In this document: positions 23,387 to 32,166 of the stretch, piece by piece | How the letters are laid out: each line of letters opens with the position of its first letter | Numbering within the stretch: position 1 is the stretch's first letter | Program-made: the position numbers and the translations under genes | The notes under the pieces: generated by a model | What the model saw: the letters and a program-made list of their open reading frames with translations, nothing else | Told to the model about the DNA's origin: nothing | Database searches by the model: none | DNA from: Streptomyces sp. ALI-76-A | GTDB lineage: Bacteria; Actinomycetota; Actinomycetes; Streptomycetales; Streptomycetaceae | Assembly: GCF_030287445.1 (NCBI RefSeq) | Contig: NZ_JASVWB010000002.1 | Span: 3,782,001 to 3,846,000, forward strand | DNA length: 64,000 bases | Reading direction: 5' to 3'

Positions 23387-24751
23387 TCAGCCCCGGATGA
23401 TCCCCAGCACCTCGTCCCGCACCTTGGCCATCGTGGGTTCGTCGCGCGCCTCCGCGTTCAGGCGGAGCAGGGGCTCCGTGTTGGAGGGGCGGACGTTGAA
23501 CCACCAGTCCGTCGAGGACACCGTCAGGCCGTCGAGTTCGTCCAGCTCGATGCCCTCGCGGCCCTCGTACGCGGAGCGGACGGCCAGGAGGCGGCCCGTC
23601 TGGTCTGCGACCGTGGAGTTGATCTCGCCGGAGCCGGCGTAGCGGTCGTACTGGGCGACCAGGGCCGAGAGCGTGCCCTGCTGGCCGCCGAGGGCGGCGA
23701 GGACGTGGAGGGCGGCCAGCATGCCCGTGTCGGCGTTCCAGAAGTCCTTGAAGTAGTAGTGCGCGGAGTGCTCGCCGCCGAAGATCGCGCCGGTTCTCGC
23801 CATCTCGGCCTTGATGAAGGAGTGGCCCACGCGCGTGCGTACCGGCGTACCGCCCTGCTCCCTGACGACCTCCGGTACCGACCAGGAGGTGATCAGGTTG
23901 TGGATGACCGTGCCCTTGCCTCCGTGCCGGGCCAGTTCGCGGGAGGCCACCAGGGCGGTGACGGCGGACGGGGAGACCGGGTCGCCCTGCTGGTCGACGA
24001 CGAAGCAGCGGTCGGCGTCGCCGTCGAAGGCGATGCCGAGGTCGGCGCCCTCCTCGCGGACGCGCTTCTGCAGGTCGACGAGGTTCGCCGGATCGAGCGG
24101 GTTGGCCTCGTGGTTGGGGAACGTGCCGTCCAGCTCGAAGTACATCGGGACGACGTCCAGCGGCAGGCCCGCGAAGACCGTCGGGACGGTGTGGCCGCCC
24201 ATGCCGTTGCCGGCGTCGACGACGACCTTCAGAGGACGGATGGAGGTCAGGTCGACGAGGGAGCGGAGGTGGGCCGCGTACTCCTCCAACGTGTCCTGCC
24301 GGGTGAGCGTTCCCGGTGTCGCGGCCGGTGCGGGGGCGCCCGACTCGCTCCACCCCTCGACCAGTTCGCGGACCTGGGCGAGGCCTGTGTCCTGGCCGAC
24401 CGGAGCGGCGCCCGCGCGGCACATCTTGATGCCGTTGTACTGGGCGGGGTTGTGCGAGGCCGTGAACATCGCGCCGGGCAGGTCCAGCGCGCCGGAGGCG
24501 TAGTAGAGCTGGTCGGTCGAGCACAGGCCGATCTCGGTGACGTCCACCCCGCGTGCGGCCGCCCCGCGCGCGAAGGCGCGCGACAGGCCCGGGGACGACG
24601 GTCGCATGTCGTGCCCGGTCACGATGGCGCGCGCGCCGGTCACCTGGACGAAGGCGGCCCCGAAGAGCTCGGCCAGCGACTCGTCCCACTGGTCGGGCAC
24701 GACCCCGCGCACGTCGTACGCCTTTACGAGCTGTGAGAGATCAGCAGCCAC
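23387..24751 (-). CDS. manB: Phosphomannomutase/phosphoglucomutase
   Basis: A 454-residue alpha-D-phosphohexomutase converting mannose-6-phosphate to mannose-1-phosphate. The phosphoserine loop is FTASHNPAQYNGIK (Ser99). The metal site is FDGDADRC, the sugar-binding loop GGEHSAHYYF, and the phosphate-binding loop RPSNTEPLLRLNAEA. I choose GTG 24751 because GAAGGG lies 6 bases before it; a TTG two codons earlier is directly next to that site and unlikely. A perfect 13-bp palindrome lies 23-35 bases upstream (24774-24786). It is first in the series manB, Trm112-like, SIS, manA, CDF, all on the minus strand. Confidence 0.95.
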   Translation of the reverse strand: MAADLSQLVKAYDVRGVVPDQWDESLAELFGAAFVQVTGARAIVTGHDMRPSSPGLSRAFARGAAARGVDVTEIGLCSTDQLYYASGALDLPGAMFTASHNPAQYNGIKMCRAGAAPVGQDTGLAQVRELVEGWSESGAPAPAATPGTLTRQDTLEEYAAHLRSLVDLTSIRPLKVVVDAGNGMGGHTVPTVFAGLPLDVVPMYFELDGTFPNHEANPLDPANLVDLQKRVREEGADLGIAFDGDADRCFVVDQQGDPVSPSAVTALVASRELARHGGKGTVIHNLITSWSVPEVVREQGGTPVRTRVGHSFIKAEMARTGAIFGGEHSAHYYFKDFWNADTGMLAALHVLAALGGQQGTLSALVAQYDRYAGSGEINSTVADQTGRLLAVRSAYEGREGIELDELDGLTVSSTDWWFNVRPSNTEPLLRLNAEARDEPTMAKVRDEVLGIIRG

Positions 24752-24773
24752 GGCCAACCCTTCTGAAAAGTCC

Positions 24774-24786
24774 TGTGGTCACCACA
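24774..24786. promoter_or_regulatory. Palindrome TGTGGTCACCACA before manB
   Basis: A perfect 13-bp inverted repeat around a central base, ending 22 bases before the manB start codon. Its position overlaps the expected -10 or 5' end, as an operator would; the regulator is unknown. Confidence 0.45.
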
Positions 24787-24865
24787 AACTACCCGCACCC
24801 ACGGACAGCGAGGGGTACGGAAGCCGACTGGACTTCCAGCCGTAACCTCAGGTCAGCAAGCGTCA

Positions 24866-25480
24866 GGGCGGCATCCGGCCCAGCACCGGCGCCCTCTGCC
24901 CGACCACCATCAGGCAACGGGCTGCCCGGAGAGGTTCATGACGTGGACCAGGGCCGCCAGGACTGACGTCACGGTCAGGATCGCGAACCTCAGCTCGTGC
25001 ACCGTGGCGGCCTGCTCCCCGACCGGCACGCGCGCGTGCCCGCCGCGCGTGCGGTACGGCGACCAGGGCGCCGGCGCCGACCAAGGCCGCCCCGATGTCC
25101 GTGAGTTGCGCGGAGACGTCGTTCGGGGCGGAGAACCGCGCCACGGCGAAGGCGACTCCGCACACCGACTGGTGTGCCATCGCGCCGAAGGCGACCGGCG
25201 CGACGACCACCGCGCGCACCGGCTCGAAGCCCAGTGCCACGAGCATGACCGAGCAGATCGCGACCGGTGCGCCGAAGCCGGCGAGGGCCTCCAGGAGGGC
25301 ACCGAAGCTGAAGGCGGCCACGAAAGCCTGGATGCGCGGGTCGTCGGACAGCAGCCCGAAGGAGCCGCGCGGGATGTCGAAGTGCCCGGTGCGGACCGTC
25401 ACCCGGTAGAACCACAGGGCGTTGACGACGATCCACAGGGACGATCCAGAGAATGGGGAAGAGGCCCGTCAACGGGCGCC
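24866..25480 (-). pseudogene. Degraded L-lactate permease (LctP/LutP) gene
   Basis: Fragments of lactate permease are readable in three minus-strand frames. In order they are TGLFPILWIV (near 25460), NALWFYRVTVRTGHFDI, SFGLLSDDPRIQAFVAAFSF, GALLEALAGFGAPVAIC, and VMLVALGFEPVRAVVV. These are followed by an abrupt join to PVAFGAMAHQSV, then VAFAVARFSAPNDVSAQLTD, then after another shift LRFAILTVTSVLAALVHVMN with LSGQPVA. An intact permease is about 500-570 residues; large parts between these blocks are missing. Near 25445 a 13-bp duplication (CTSTGGATCGTC type) breaks the frame. It has no start and no intact core, so it is a relic. It lies between manB and the DUF3499 gene. Confidence 0.85.
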
Positions 25481-25546
25481 CGCGTCAGGCACGCCCCAGG
25501 CATGCGTCATTCGGTCACATCGGGTGGGACGGCAGGGACTTGGCCC

Positions 25547-25921
25547 TCAGTTGTCCGGCGAGCGGAGCACCCGCAGATGGCCGCGGCGCGCGACCTCCAT
25601 CGGGTCCGCCCCACGCCCCATGGTCCCGCCGCCGACCGCGCGTTCCTGGGGGCGGGCCGCCTCCCGCACCGCGTTGGCAAGCGCTTCCAGGTCGTCGCCG
25701 CTGGGCCGGGCCGGAGCCGAACCGTCGAGGAGGCGGACGACCTCCCAGCCGCGCGGGGCGGTGAGGCGCTCGGAGTGCTCGGCGCACAGGTCGTAGCAGT
25801 GGGGTTCGGCGTAGGTGGCGAGCGGGCCGAGGACCGCGGTCGAGTCGGCGTAGACGTACGTCAGCGTCGCGACGGCGGGACGGCCGCAAGCGGTGCGCGA
25901 ACAGCGACGTACAGGGCTCAC
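25547..25921 (-). CDS. DUF3499 family protein
   Basis: About 124 residues if it starts at GTG 25921 (VSPVRRCSRTACGRPAVATL). It has a zinc-ribbon-like set of cysteines (CSRTAC and, later, CYDLC with EPH and EHS histidines) and the family block TYVYADSTAVLGPLATYAEP. The function is unknown; Rv3258c is the mycobacterial counterpart by position. The frame stays open upstream to 26023, and related proteins may begin earlier, but no start with a ribosome site is visible. TACCGT lies 8 bases before the GTG, which could make it leaderless. It is divergent from the zincin-like gene at 26262. Confidence 0.82.
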   Translation of the reverse strand: MSPVRRCSRTACGRPAVATLTYVYADSTAVLGPLATYAEPHCYDLCAEHSERLTAPRGWEVVRLLDGSAPARPSGDDLEALANAVREAARPQERAVGGGTMGRGADPMEVARRGHLRVLRSPDN

Positions 25922-26249
25922 GACGTTGGACGGTACCGCACTCTTGAGCGGGCCGCGACGACTCTCCCCCAGGTCGATCCACCGTGTCGGGGTGTGAAAC
26001 GCCCCACACGCCCCGCCGGACACACGTCACTGACCTGCGCCGACGCCGGTTTTCGAGACCCCGAACGGTCCGGAGCCCGGTCACCACTCGGCACAAACCC
26101 CGTCAATCGGCCTGAGATCGGCGGTCTCGGAGGGATACGGAATCGAGCCCAACCTTGGCTGGAATGGTCAACTGCCGTCATGCGGGGCAGGGGTGCGGGC
26201 GCGGCCCGCGACGCCGCGTGGGCATCGGGCACCCGGGCCTGGCGGGGAC
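25922..26249. other. Divergent intergenic region between DUF3499 and zincin-like genes
   Basis: About 330 bases. The left third might extend the DUF3499 reading frame (open to 26023). Beyond that I see no gene, only the presumed promoters of the two divergent genes. Confidence 0.4.
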
Positions 26250-26255
26250 TACGCT
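26250..26255 (+). promoter_or_regulatory. -10 element for a probably leaderless transcript
   Basis: TACGCT ends 6 bases before GTG 26262, so a transcript starting at the usual distance would begin at or next to the start codon. No -35 or ribosome site is evident. This fits leaderless genes, which are common in Streptomyces. Confidence 0.5.
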
Positions 26256-26261
26256 TCAGCG

Positions 26262-26714
26262 GTGATGGACAACCCCGTAACCCCCCGTGCCGCCGGCCCC
26301 GGGCCCCGCCGCCGTGATCGCCACGGGCGGGGCATGCGGGGTCCGATCGCGCCCCCGCAGGTACCGCTCGCCGCGAGCCGTGCGGAGGCGTTCGCGGATC
26401 TGGTGCAGGACTCCGTGGAACGGCTGGAGCGACGGTGGCCGCAGCTCGCTGACATCGATTTCCTGGTGCTGGAGGTACCTCGGCTCGACGGGCCGGGACA
26501 GGCCTGGAACGACGAGGCGGTACCCCTGGGCGGCACCATGCCCGCGCGGGAGGGACGGCGGGCCCGGGTGGTCGTCTACCGGCGGCCGGTGGAGATCCGT
26601 ACGAAGGGACGCGACGAGCGGGCCGCGCTGGTGCACGAGATCGTCGTGGAGCAGGTCGCGGAGCTGCTGGGGCTGACTCCCGAGACGGTGGATCCCCGGT
26701 ACGGCGAGGACTGA
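26262..26714 (+). CDS. Zincin-like (metallopeptidase family) protein with altered HExxH
   Basis: About 150 residues from GTG 26262 (an ATG follows directly). After a basic low-complexity N-terminus comes the family domain: RAEAFADLVQDSVERLERRW, LADIDFLVLEVPRLD, ARVVVYRRPVEIRTKGRDER and ALVHEIVVEQVAELLGL. In true members of this zincin family the last helix has HExxH; here it is HEIVVEQ, so the second zinc histidine is absent (Val). The fold is probably kept, but zinc-peptidase activity is doubtful. It matches Rv3259 by position, between DUF3499 and whiB. It is convergent with the DUF5719 gene. Confidence 0.82.
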   Translation: MMDNPVTPRAAGPGPRRRDRHGRGMRGPIAPPQVPLAASRAEAFADLVQDSVERLERRWPQLADIDFLVLEVPRLDGPGQAWNDEAVPLGGTMPAREGRRARVVVYRRPVEIRTKGRDERAALVHEIVVEQVAELLGLTPETVDPRYGED

Positions 26715-26716
26715 CC

Positions 26717-26781
26717 GACCGTCCCGCCGTCCCGGGAGAGACCGCCACCCCGGAAGGACCGCCGTCCCGGGAAGGACGGTC
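26717..26781. terminator. Possible convergent terminator region
   Basis: GACCGTCC (26717-26724) can pair with GGACGGTC (26774-26781) across a repeat-rich interval in which CCGCCGTCCCGGGA occurs twice. It lies between two convergent genes. The second arm touches the DUF5719 stop, so the call is tentative. Confidence 0.35.
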
Positions 26782-28280
26782 TACTTCTGCAGCACCGACA
26801 GGTCCTCGTCCGCCTCCGGCACCGCCACCGTTCCCCGGTCGTACGCGAGCGTCTGGATCGTGAAGCCCGGGACGCCGTCCTCGGTGACCGCCAGGGTGCG
26901 GGCCGCGTGGACCGGGCCGCCGGAGACCGGCTCGACGGTCAGCGCGTACGTGCCCTTCAGGCCGCTGGGGACCGGGGCCTCGACGTCCTGGGTGGTGCCC
27001 GCCTTGATCGTGAACGTCTTCGACGCGGGTGTGCCGCCGCCGCTGCCCGCCGAGGCGGTGACCTTGACCTGGGCGGTGCGGCCCGTCGCGGTCAGGGAGA
27101 GCGTGGTGCCCTTGGAGCGGTTGTCAGCGGACGTCGCGCGTGCGCCGACCGGGGCGGTGGCCGGGATGAACGCCGTCTCCTGGTCGTCGCCCTTGCCGCG
27201 GACGACCCGCAGGGCGGCGACCACCGGCACGGACCGCTCGGTCGGGGTCAGGATCAGGGAGCCGGCCTCGCCGCGGGTGACGTCACCGAGGTCGACGGCC
27301 GTCGTCATGCCCGCCTTCACGTGCAGCGTCTCGTTCCCGGCGGGGGTGATCGATCCGGTCGGGGAGGCGAGACTCACCTTCAGGTCGGCGTCCGAGTCGC
27401 CGGGCGTGAAGGCGACCAGGCGCACGGCGGTGGCGTCCTTCGGGATGCCGGGCAGCACCAGGCTGCCCGCGGGGTCCGTGGAGGCGGCCAGCCAGTCCCC
27501 GCCGAGCCGGTCGTCCAGGGCCTGCACGGCGGCGGACACGCGCCCGCTGCGGACGTTCACGTGGACGGTGAGGTTCTCCTGCCTCTCGTCCGTGAGCGTG
27601 GACAGCAGGACCGGATCGCTGGAGTGCGGCTTGACCGTGATGCCCTCCCCCACCGTGCTCTTCAGGGCACCGTCCTTGCCGTAGAGCTCGATGTCGACGA
27701 CGGCCGCGGAGTCGTCGGGGTTGGTCAGGTGCACGTAGTCGGTGCGGTCGGCGGCCGTGCTGACGCCGGGGAACCAGAACTCCGTGTCGGGGGCGGTGCA
27801 GTTGACGCCCTGGAGGCCACGGCCCGTGCCCGCGGCGACCTCGGTGGTCTCCTGAAGGGTCCAGCCGGGGGCGGACTGGCCCTCGGCGGTGCCGAGCAGC
27901 GCGGGCGTGTCGCCGCCGGAGACGTCTGCGGTGACCGGGGTGCCGGGCTTCTTCGGTGTGAGGACCGGCTTGTCGGCCTTCTTCTTCCCCTCGCCCTCGC
28001 CCTCGCCCTCGCCGTCCGACTGCCCGGTGACGGGCTGGAGTTCGGCCGTGCCGTCGCTCGCGGTGCCCTTGGTGACGGGCGTGAAGGACGTGTACGACGT
28101 CTCCGCGAGGTCGGAGAGGCTGGGCGCCGGGCACAGCAGGCTGGTGCGCTCCACGGGCAGTTCCGCGGCCGCCTTCGCGGTGTCGGTGCCGCCGGCTTCG
28201 GGGGTGGTGAGCACGGCGAAGGCGGTGACGGCGGCGAGCGCGGCCGTGCCGGCGAACAGGGACAGGGTGCTGCGGTTCAC
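26781..28280 (-). CDS. DUF5719 secreted/anchored protein
   Basis: A 499-residue protein with an N-terminal membrane or signal segment (LSLFAGTAALAAVTAFAVL). An acidic-then-basic linker follows (SDGEGEGEGEGKKKADKP), then a beta-rich extracellular region with repeated IgG-like strands, such as TDYVHLTNPDDSAAVVDIEL and SLILTPTERSVPVVAALRVV. It starts at GTG 28280 inside a GTGA overlap with the glycosyltransferase stop (28277-28280). The two are therefore translationally coupled and probably work together at the envelope. The biochemical role is unknown; DUF5719 genes habitually follow this large GT2 gene in Streptomyces. Confidence 0.85.
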   Translation of the reverse strand: MNRSTLSLFAGTAALAAVTAFAVLTTPEAGGTDTAKAAAELPVERTSLLCPAPSLSDLAETSYTSFTPVTKGTASDGTAELQPVTGQSDGEGEGEGEGKKKADKPVLTPKKPGTPVTADVSGGDTPALLGTAEGQSAPGWTLQETTEVAAGTGRGLQGVNCTAPDTEFWFPGVSTAADRTDYVHLTNPDDSAAVVDIELYGKDGALKSTVGEGITVKPHSSDPVLLSTLTDERQENLTVHVNVRSGRVSAAVQALDDRLGGDWLAASTDPAGSLVLPGIPKDATAVRLVAFTPGDSDADLKVSLASPTGSITPAGNETLHVKAGMTTAVDLGDVTRGEAGSLILTPTERSVPVVAALRVVRGKGDDQETAFIPATAPVGARATSADNRSKGTTLSLTATGRTAQVKVTASAGSGGGTPASKTFTIKAGTTQDVEAPVPSGLKGTYALTVEPVSGGPVHAARTLAVTEDGVPGFTIQTLAYDRGTVAVPEADEDLSVLQK

Positions 28281-31200
28281 TGCTGACTCCCGTCGGGGCG
28301 CTGCTCACTGCCGTTGCCGTGCGGGGGCGGCGGCTGCTGCTCCGGGTCGTACGTGGGGTCGTACCCCTGGTCGTATCCCTGCGGCTGGTACTGCTGTTGG
28401 CCGTAACCCTGGTCGTAGGGCGTCTGCTGGGGCCGGCCGCCGTAGGCGTACGGGTCGTACTGGCCGCCCTGGTACGGGTCCGCCTGGTACGGCTGCTGGT
28501 CGTAACCGGCCTCCGGGTACTGCTGCTGGGCGCCCTGGTACTGCCCGTAGCCGTAGTCGGTGCCCGCGTGCTGGGGGGTGTCCCACTCGCCGTAGGCCTG
28601 CTGCTGCGGGACGGCGGCGGGGACGGGGGCCGGGGCTTCCTCCGCGGCAGGGGGCGGGAACTCGTCGGGCCGGCCGCCCTCCTCGGCCTCCGCCTGAGCG
28701 CGCAGACGGCGGGCTCGGCGGCCCTCGCCGGCGACGGCCTGGGCGGGGACGGCGGGCTCCTCGGGGAGGTCGTCGTCGACGTCCCGGCGGCGGCCCGGCA
28801 GGGCCAGCACGACCAGGACGACGGCGAGCGCGCCCTGGGCCCACAGCCAGGCGGTGTGGGCGAAGGGGGCCTCGAAGGTGACGTCCAGCCGGCCGCCGGA
28901 GGCGGGGAGCCGGAAGCCCTGGGCCCAGCCGTCGACCGTGGTACGGGAGAGCGGCTTGCCGTCCAGGGTGGCCGTCCAGCCCTCGGCGGCGGTGTCGGCG
29001 AGACGCAGGACGCGGCCGTCGGCGCCGGCCGGGATCGTGGTGTGGATGTCGACCGGGCCGGCGGCGACCGGCTGCGGGGTGCCGGACTCGGGGACGACGG
29101 TGGCGCGCGCGACCTGCTGGTCGACCCGCCACAGGGCGCTGCCGTCCTGCTGGCTGAGCCGCGTCAGGCCGGGCGTGGCGTCCAGGACGCGGGTGACCTC
29201 GCGGGGCGCGCCCCTGTGGACGAGCACGTAGCGCACGGCGAACTCGCCGAGCTGGTCGGCCTGGTCGGCGCCGGAGCCGGCCACGAGGTTGGCGACGACC
29301 TTGTCGAGTCTGCTGTTCTCGCCGTCGGCGGCGGCGAGTTCGGCGTCGCCGAGGCGGGCGCCGGAGCCGCGGACCAGCATGTAGCCGACGTGGGCGGCGG
29401 AGTCGCTGTCGAGGACGAGGGTGCGGGCCTGGTCGCGGGTGCCGCTCTCCTCGGCGACGAACGCGGGCACCTGCACGGGGTCGCGTCGCTCCAGCGGCCC
29501 GTCGGCGCCGGCGATCATCCAGCCCGCGGCGACCAGCAGGGGACCCGCGGCCGAGGCGAAGGCGATCAGCGCGGCGACGGGCTGGCGCCAGCCGAAGCTC
29601 TGCTCGGCCACCCGCGCGCGGGCTCCGTCGGCGCCGAGGACGGCGGCGGCCAGGAGGGCGAGGCCGTAGACGAGGGTGGCGGGGCCGGCCCAGGCGGAGG
29701 CGTTGGACAGGACCGCGAGAACGAGGCCGACGAGGGCGGCGGCCCAGGCCGTGCGGATGCCGAACTGCCGCTCGGAGCGCAGCAGGGCGGCGAGCGCGGC
29801 CAGCACGACTCCGACGAGCATCAGCCCGCTGACCGTGCCCGGGCCGCCGGGGCTCATGCCGAGCAGGTCGAGGGCGGAGGCCGCCGAGGTGCCGTACTCC
29901 AGGCCGGCTTCCTGGAAGAAGCCGGACGGGAGCAGGGACAGCGACCAGGGCGTGAGGACGAGCAGCGGGGTGCCGAGCTGGGCCAGGAACCGCAGGCCGT
30001 ACGCGGTGATCTCGGCTCGGCGCACGACCAGCAGGCCGACGCCGAGGATCAGCGCGACGGGCCAGACGACCGGCGTGAACGCGGTGGTGACGGTCAGCAG
30101 GAGGGCGTACGCCCAGGTGGCGCGCCAGCTGCCGCGGGCGTCGGAGGTGTGGGCGAGGCCGCCGGCCGCGATGCCCGCGCGCGCGAGGAGCGGCAGCAGG
30201 ACGGCGAGGACGGCGGTGCCGAGGCGGCCGCCGGCGAGGGCGCCGGTGACGGCGGGCAAAAAGGCGTAGACGACGGCGGCCCACGCGCGCAGCAGGCGCG
30301 ACTCCACGAGCGGGCGGGAGGCGAAGTACGCGGTGAAGCCGGCCAGTGGGACCGAACCGACCAACAGGAGGGTGACCGCGAGGCCGGTCGAGCCGAACAG
30401 CGCGGACCCGAGCATCGCGAGGAGGGCGAGGTACGGCGGCGCGGACGAGATGCCGCCGGCGCCCACCGTGTGCCAGGCGTCCAGGTAGCGCGACCACAGG
30501 TCACCGGAGTCGGCCGGGGCGGGCAGCAGGGCGCCGCCCGCGAGCGCGCCGCCGCCGAGGAGGGCGCGGCAGGCGACCAGGGAGACGAGGAGCAGCGCCA
30601 GGAAGAGCACCGGGCCGGGCTTGCGGGCGACGCGCTTCAGGCGGGCGAACTGCTCGACCTCCAGGAAGTCGGCGTCGTCACCGCCGGGCCCGGACTCGAG
30701 CCCGCCGCCGTGCCGTCCGGCGCCGGAGGCGGCCTCGGGGTCGGAGCTGCCGAAGAGGTCTCCCGCGGCCTGCTCGAAGGTGGCGCGGATCGTCGCGCCC
30801 GGCGGCGGGAACAGCGGCCGCATCTCGGCCTTGTCGACGGCCGGACGGCCGCGCTTGCGGCGCCCGGCGAGGATCCGCTCGGGCCGCAGCAGGGTGCCCA
30901 GCAGTCCGCGGATCTCGTCGACGGCCTGTCCGGGGACCTTGCCGACCAAGTAGGCGACGGTCCGCAGCAGGGTGCCGACGACGAGCCGCAGCAGCACCCA
31001 GGGCAGGACCGCGGTGCGTGTGTTGACGAGCAGGGTGTAGACGGCGCCGGCCTTGTCGACCTTGTGCGGGGAGGCGGTGGTGCGGCCCGCGCAGTCCACG
31101 GCGCGGCGCTCGCGCGAAGCCGCCTCGGCGTGCCGTACGACGGCTTCCGGGGCGATCAGGACGCGGTAGCCGGCCGCGTGGGCACGCCAGCACAGGTCGA

Positions 31201-31960
31201 CGTCGTCACGCATCAGGGGGAGCCGGCGGTCGAAGCCGCCGAGCTGTTCGAACACGTCGCGGCGGATCAGCATGCCGGCGGTGGAGACGGACAGCACGGA
31301 CCGGACGTGGTCGTGCTGGCCCTGGTCCTGTTCGCGGCGGTCCAGGCCGGTCCAGCGGCGGCCGGAGTGGGCGATGGTGACGCCGACCTCCAGCAGCTGA
31401 CGCCGGTCGTACCAGCCGCGGAGCTTGGGGCCCACCACGGCGACGTCGTCCCGGCCCAGTCCGTACTCGTTGTCCACCACCCGCAGCAGCTGGGCCAGGG
31501 CGTCGGGGTCGGGGGCACAGTCGTCGTGGAGCAGCCACAGCCACTGCACCGGCTCTCCGTGCGGAAGCTCGGGCAGGTCGTAGGTGTCGTCGCGCCAGGT
31601 GCGCGTGACCGGGTCCCAGCCGCTCGGCCGCTTCAGGTACGGCAGCTCTTCCGGCGTGAGCACGGGGGCGGTGCGGTCCGCCTCCTCGACGGCCTGGCCG
31701 AAGCCGGTACGCCGGGCCAGATGCAGCACCCGGTCGGCGCCGAGGGCGTCGGTGACCAACTGGGCGGAGTCGTCCGCGCTGCCGGTGTCGGCGCCCAGGG
31801 CGAACTGCACGGGGCGCTCCTGGCCGAGCAGCCCGGCGAGCGCGTCGGGCAGCCAGCGGGCTCCGTCGTGGGAGACGAGGACCGCGGTCACCACGTGACG
31901 CGGGAACTCAGGTGTGGCAGCGGTGTCTTGCTGGGCTGCCGAGTGGCTGTGCACGGACAT
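28277..31960 (-). CDS. Large membrane GT2 glycosyltransferase with Tyr/Gln-rich C-terminal tail
   Basis: A 1227-residue protein. Residues ~20-280 are a family-2 glycosyltransferase: VTAVLVSHDGARWLPDAL, LGADTGSADDSAQ, the DxD-like LLHDDCAPD and the acceptor loop RLPLMRDDVDLCWRAHAAGY. Many membrane helices follow (about 450-830; e.g. VLFLALLLVSLVACRALLGG). Next is an extracellular domain near 930-1060 (ADTAAEGWTATLDGKPLSRT), one last helix (LWAQGALAVVLVVLALPG), and a cytoplasmic tail of about 150 residues. The tail is rich in Tyr, Gln and Gly (YDQQPYQADPYQGG, YDQGYGQQQYQPQGYDQGY). The sugar and acceptor are unknown; a cell-wall or lipid-linked polysaccharide is likely given manA/B/C and the LCP genes. 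It overlaps DUF5719 and lies just after whiB. Confidence 0.9.
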   Translation of the reverse strand: MSVHSHSAAQQDTAATPEFPRHVVTAVLVSHDGARWLPDALAGLLGQERPVQFALGADTGSADDSAQLVTDALGADRVLHLARRTGFGQAVEEADRTAPVLTPEELPYLKRPSGWDPVTRTWRDDTYDLPELPHGEPVQWLWLLHDDCAPDPDALAQLLRVVDNEYGLGRDDVAVVGPKLRGWYDRRQLLEVGVTIAHSGRRWTGLDRREQDQGQHDHVRSVLSVSTAGMLIRRDVFEQLGGFDRRLPLMRDDVDLCWRAHAAGYRVLIAPEAVVRHAEAASRERRAVDCAGRTTASPHKVDKAGAVYTLLVNTRTAVLPWVLLRLVVGTLLRTVAYLVGKVPGQAVDEIRGLLGTLLRPERILAGRRKRGRPAVDKAEMRPLFPPPGATIRATFEQAAGDLFGSSDPEAASGAGRHGGGLESGPGGDDADFLEVEQFARLKRVARKPGPVLFLALLLVSLVACRALLGGGALAGGALLPAPADSGDLWSRYLDAWHTVGAGGISSAPPYLALLAMLGSALFGSTGLAVTLLLVGSVPLAGFTAYFASRPLVESRLLRAWAAVVYAFLPAVTGALAGGRLGTAVLAVLLPLLARAGIAAGGLAHTSDARGSWRATWAYALLLTVTTAFTPVVWPVALILGVGLLVVRRAEITAYGLRFLAQLGTPLLVLTPWSLSLLPSGFFQEAGLEYGTSAASALDLLGMSPGGPGTVSGLMLVGVVLAALAALLRSERQFGIRTAWAAALVGLVLAVLSNASAWAGPATLVYGLALLAAAVLGADGARARVAEQSFGWRQPVAALIAFASAAGPLLVAAGWMIAGADGPLERRDPVQVPAFVAEESGTRDQARTLVLDSDSAAHVGYMLVRGSGARLGDAELAAADGENSRLDKVVANLVAGSGADQADQLGEFAVRYVLVHRGAPREVTRVLDATPGLTRLSQQDGSALWRVDQQVARATVVPESGTPQPVAAGPVDIHTTIPAGADGRVLRLADTAAEGWTATLDGKPLSRTTVDGWAQGFRLPASGGRLDVTFEAPFAHTAWLWAQGALAVVLVVLALPGRRRDVDDDLPEEPAVPAQAVAGEGRRARRLRAQAEAEEGGRPDEFPPPAAEEAPAPVPAAVPQQQAYGEWDTPQHAGTDYGYGQYQGAQQQYPEAGYDQQPYQADPYQGGQYDPYAYGGRPQQTPYDQGYGQQQYQPQGYDQGYDPTYDPEQQPPPPHGNGSEQRPDGSQQ

Positions 31961-32166
31961 CGAGGTACGGGCCCCGGTTCGGTGGACTGCGGTGGACGCC
32001 TGTGCCCCGACAGGGCGGCGAGGCGTCTCGGACGAGCGCCCACACTATCGGCTGGGCATGCCGGCGGCCCGCCGCCTGTGGACAACCACCTGCGACGGGC
32101 CGCTCGGGAAGGTGTGGAGGCGCGGGTGCTCGTCCTCCGGGGCGGGTGGCCGGCGGACCAGGGCCG

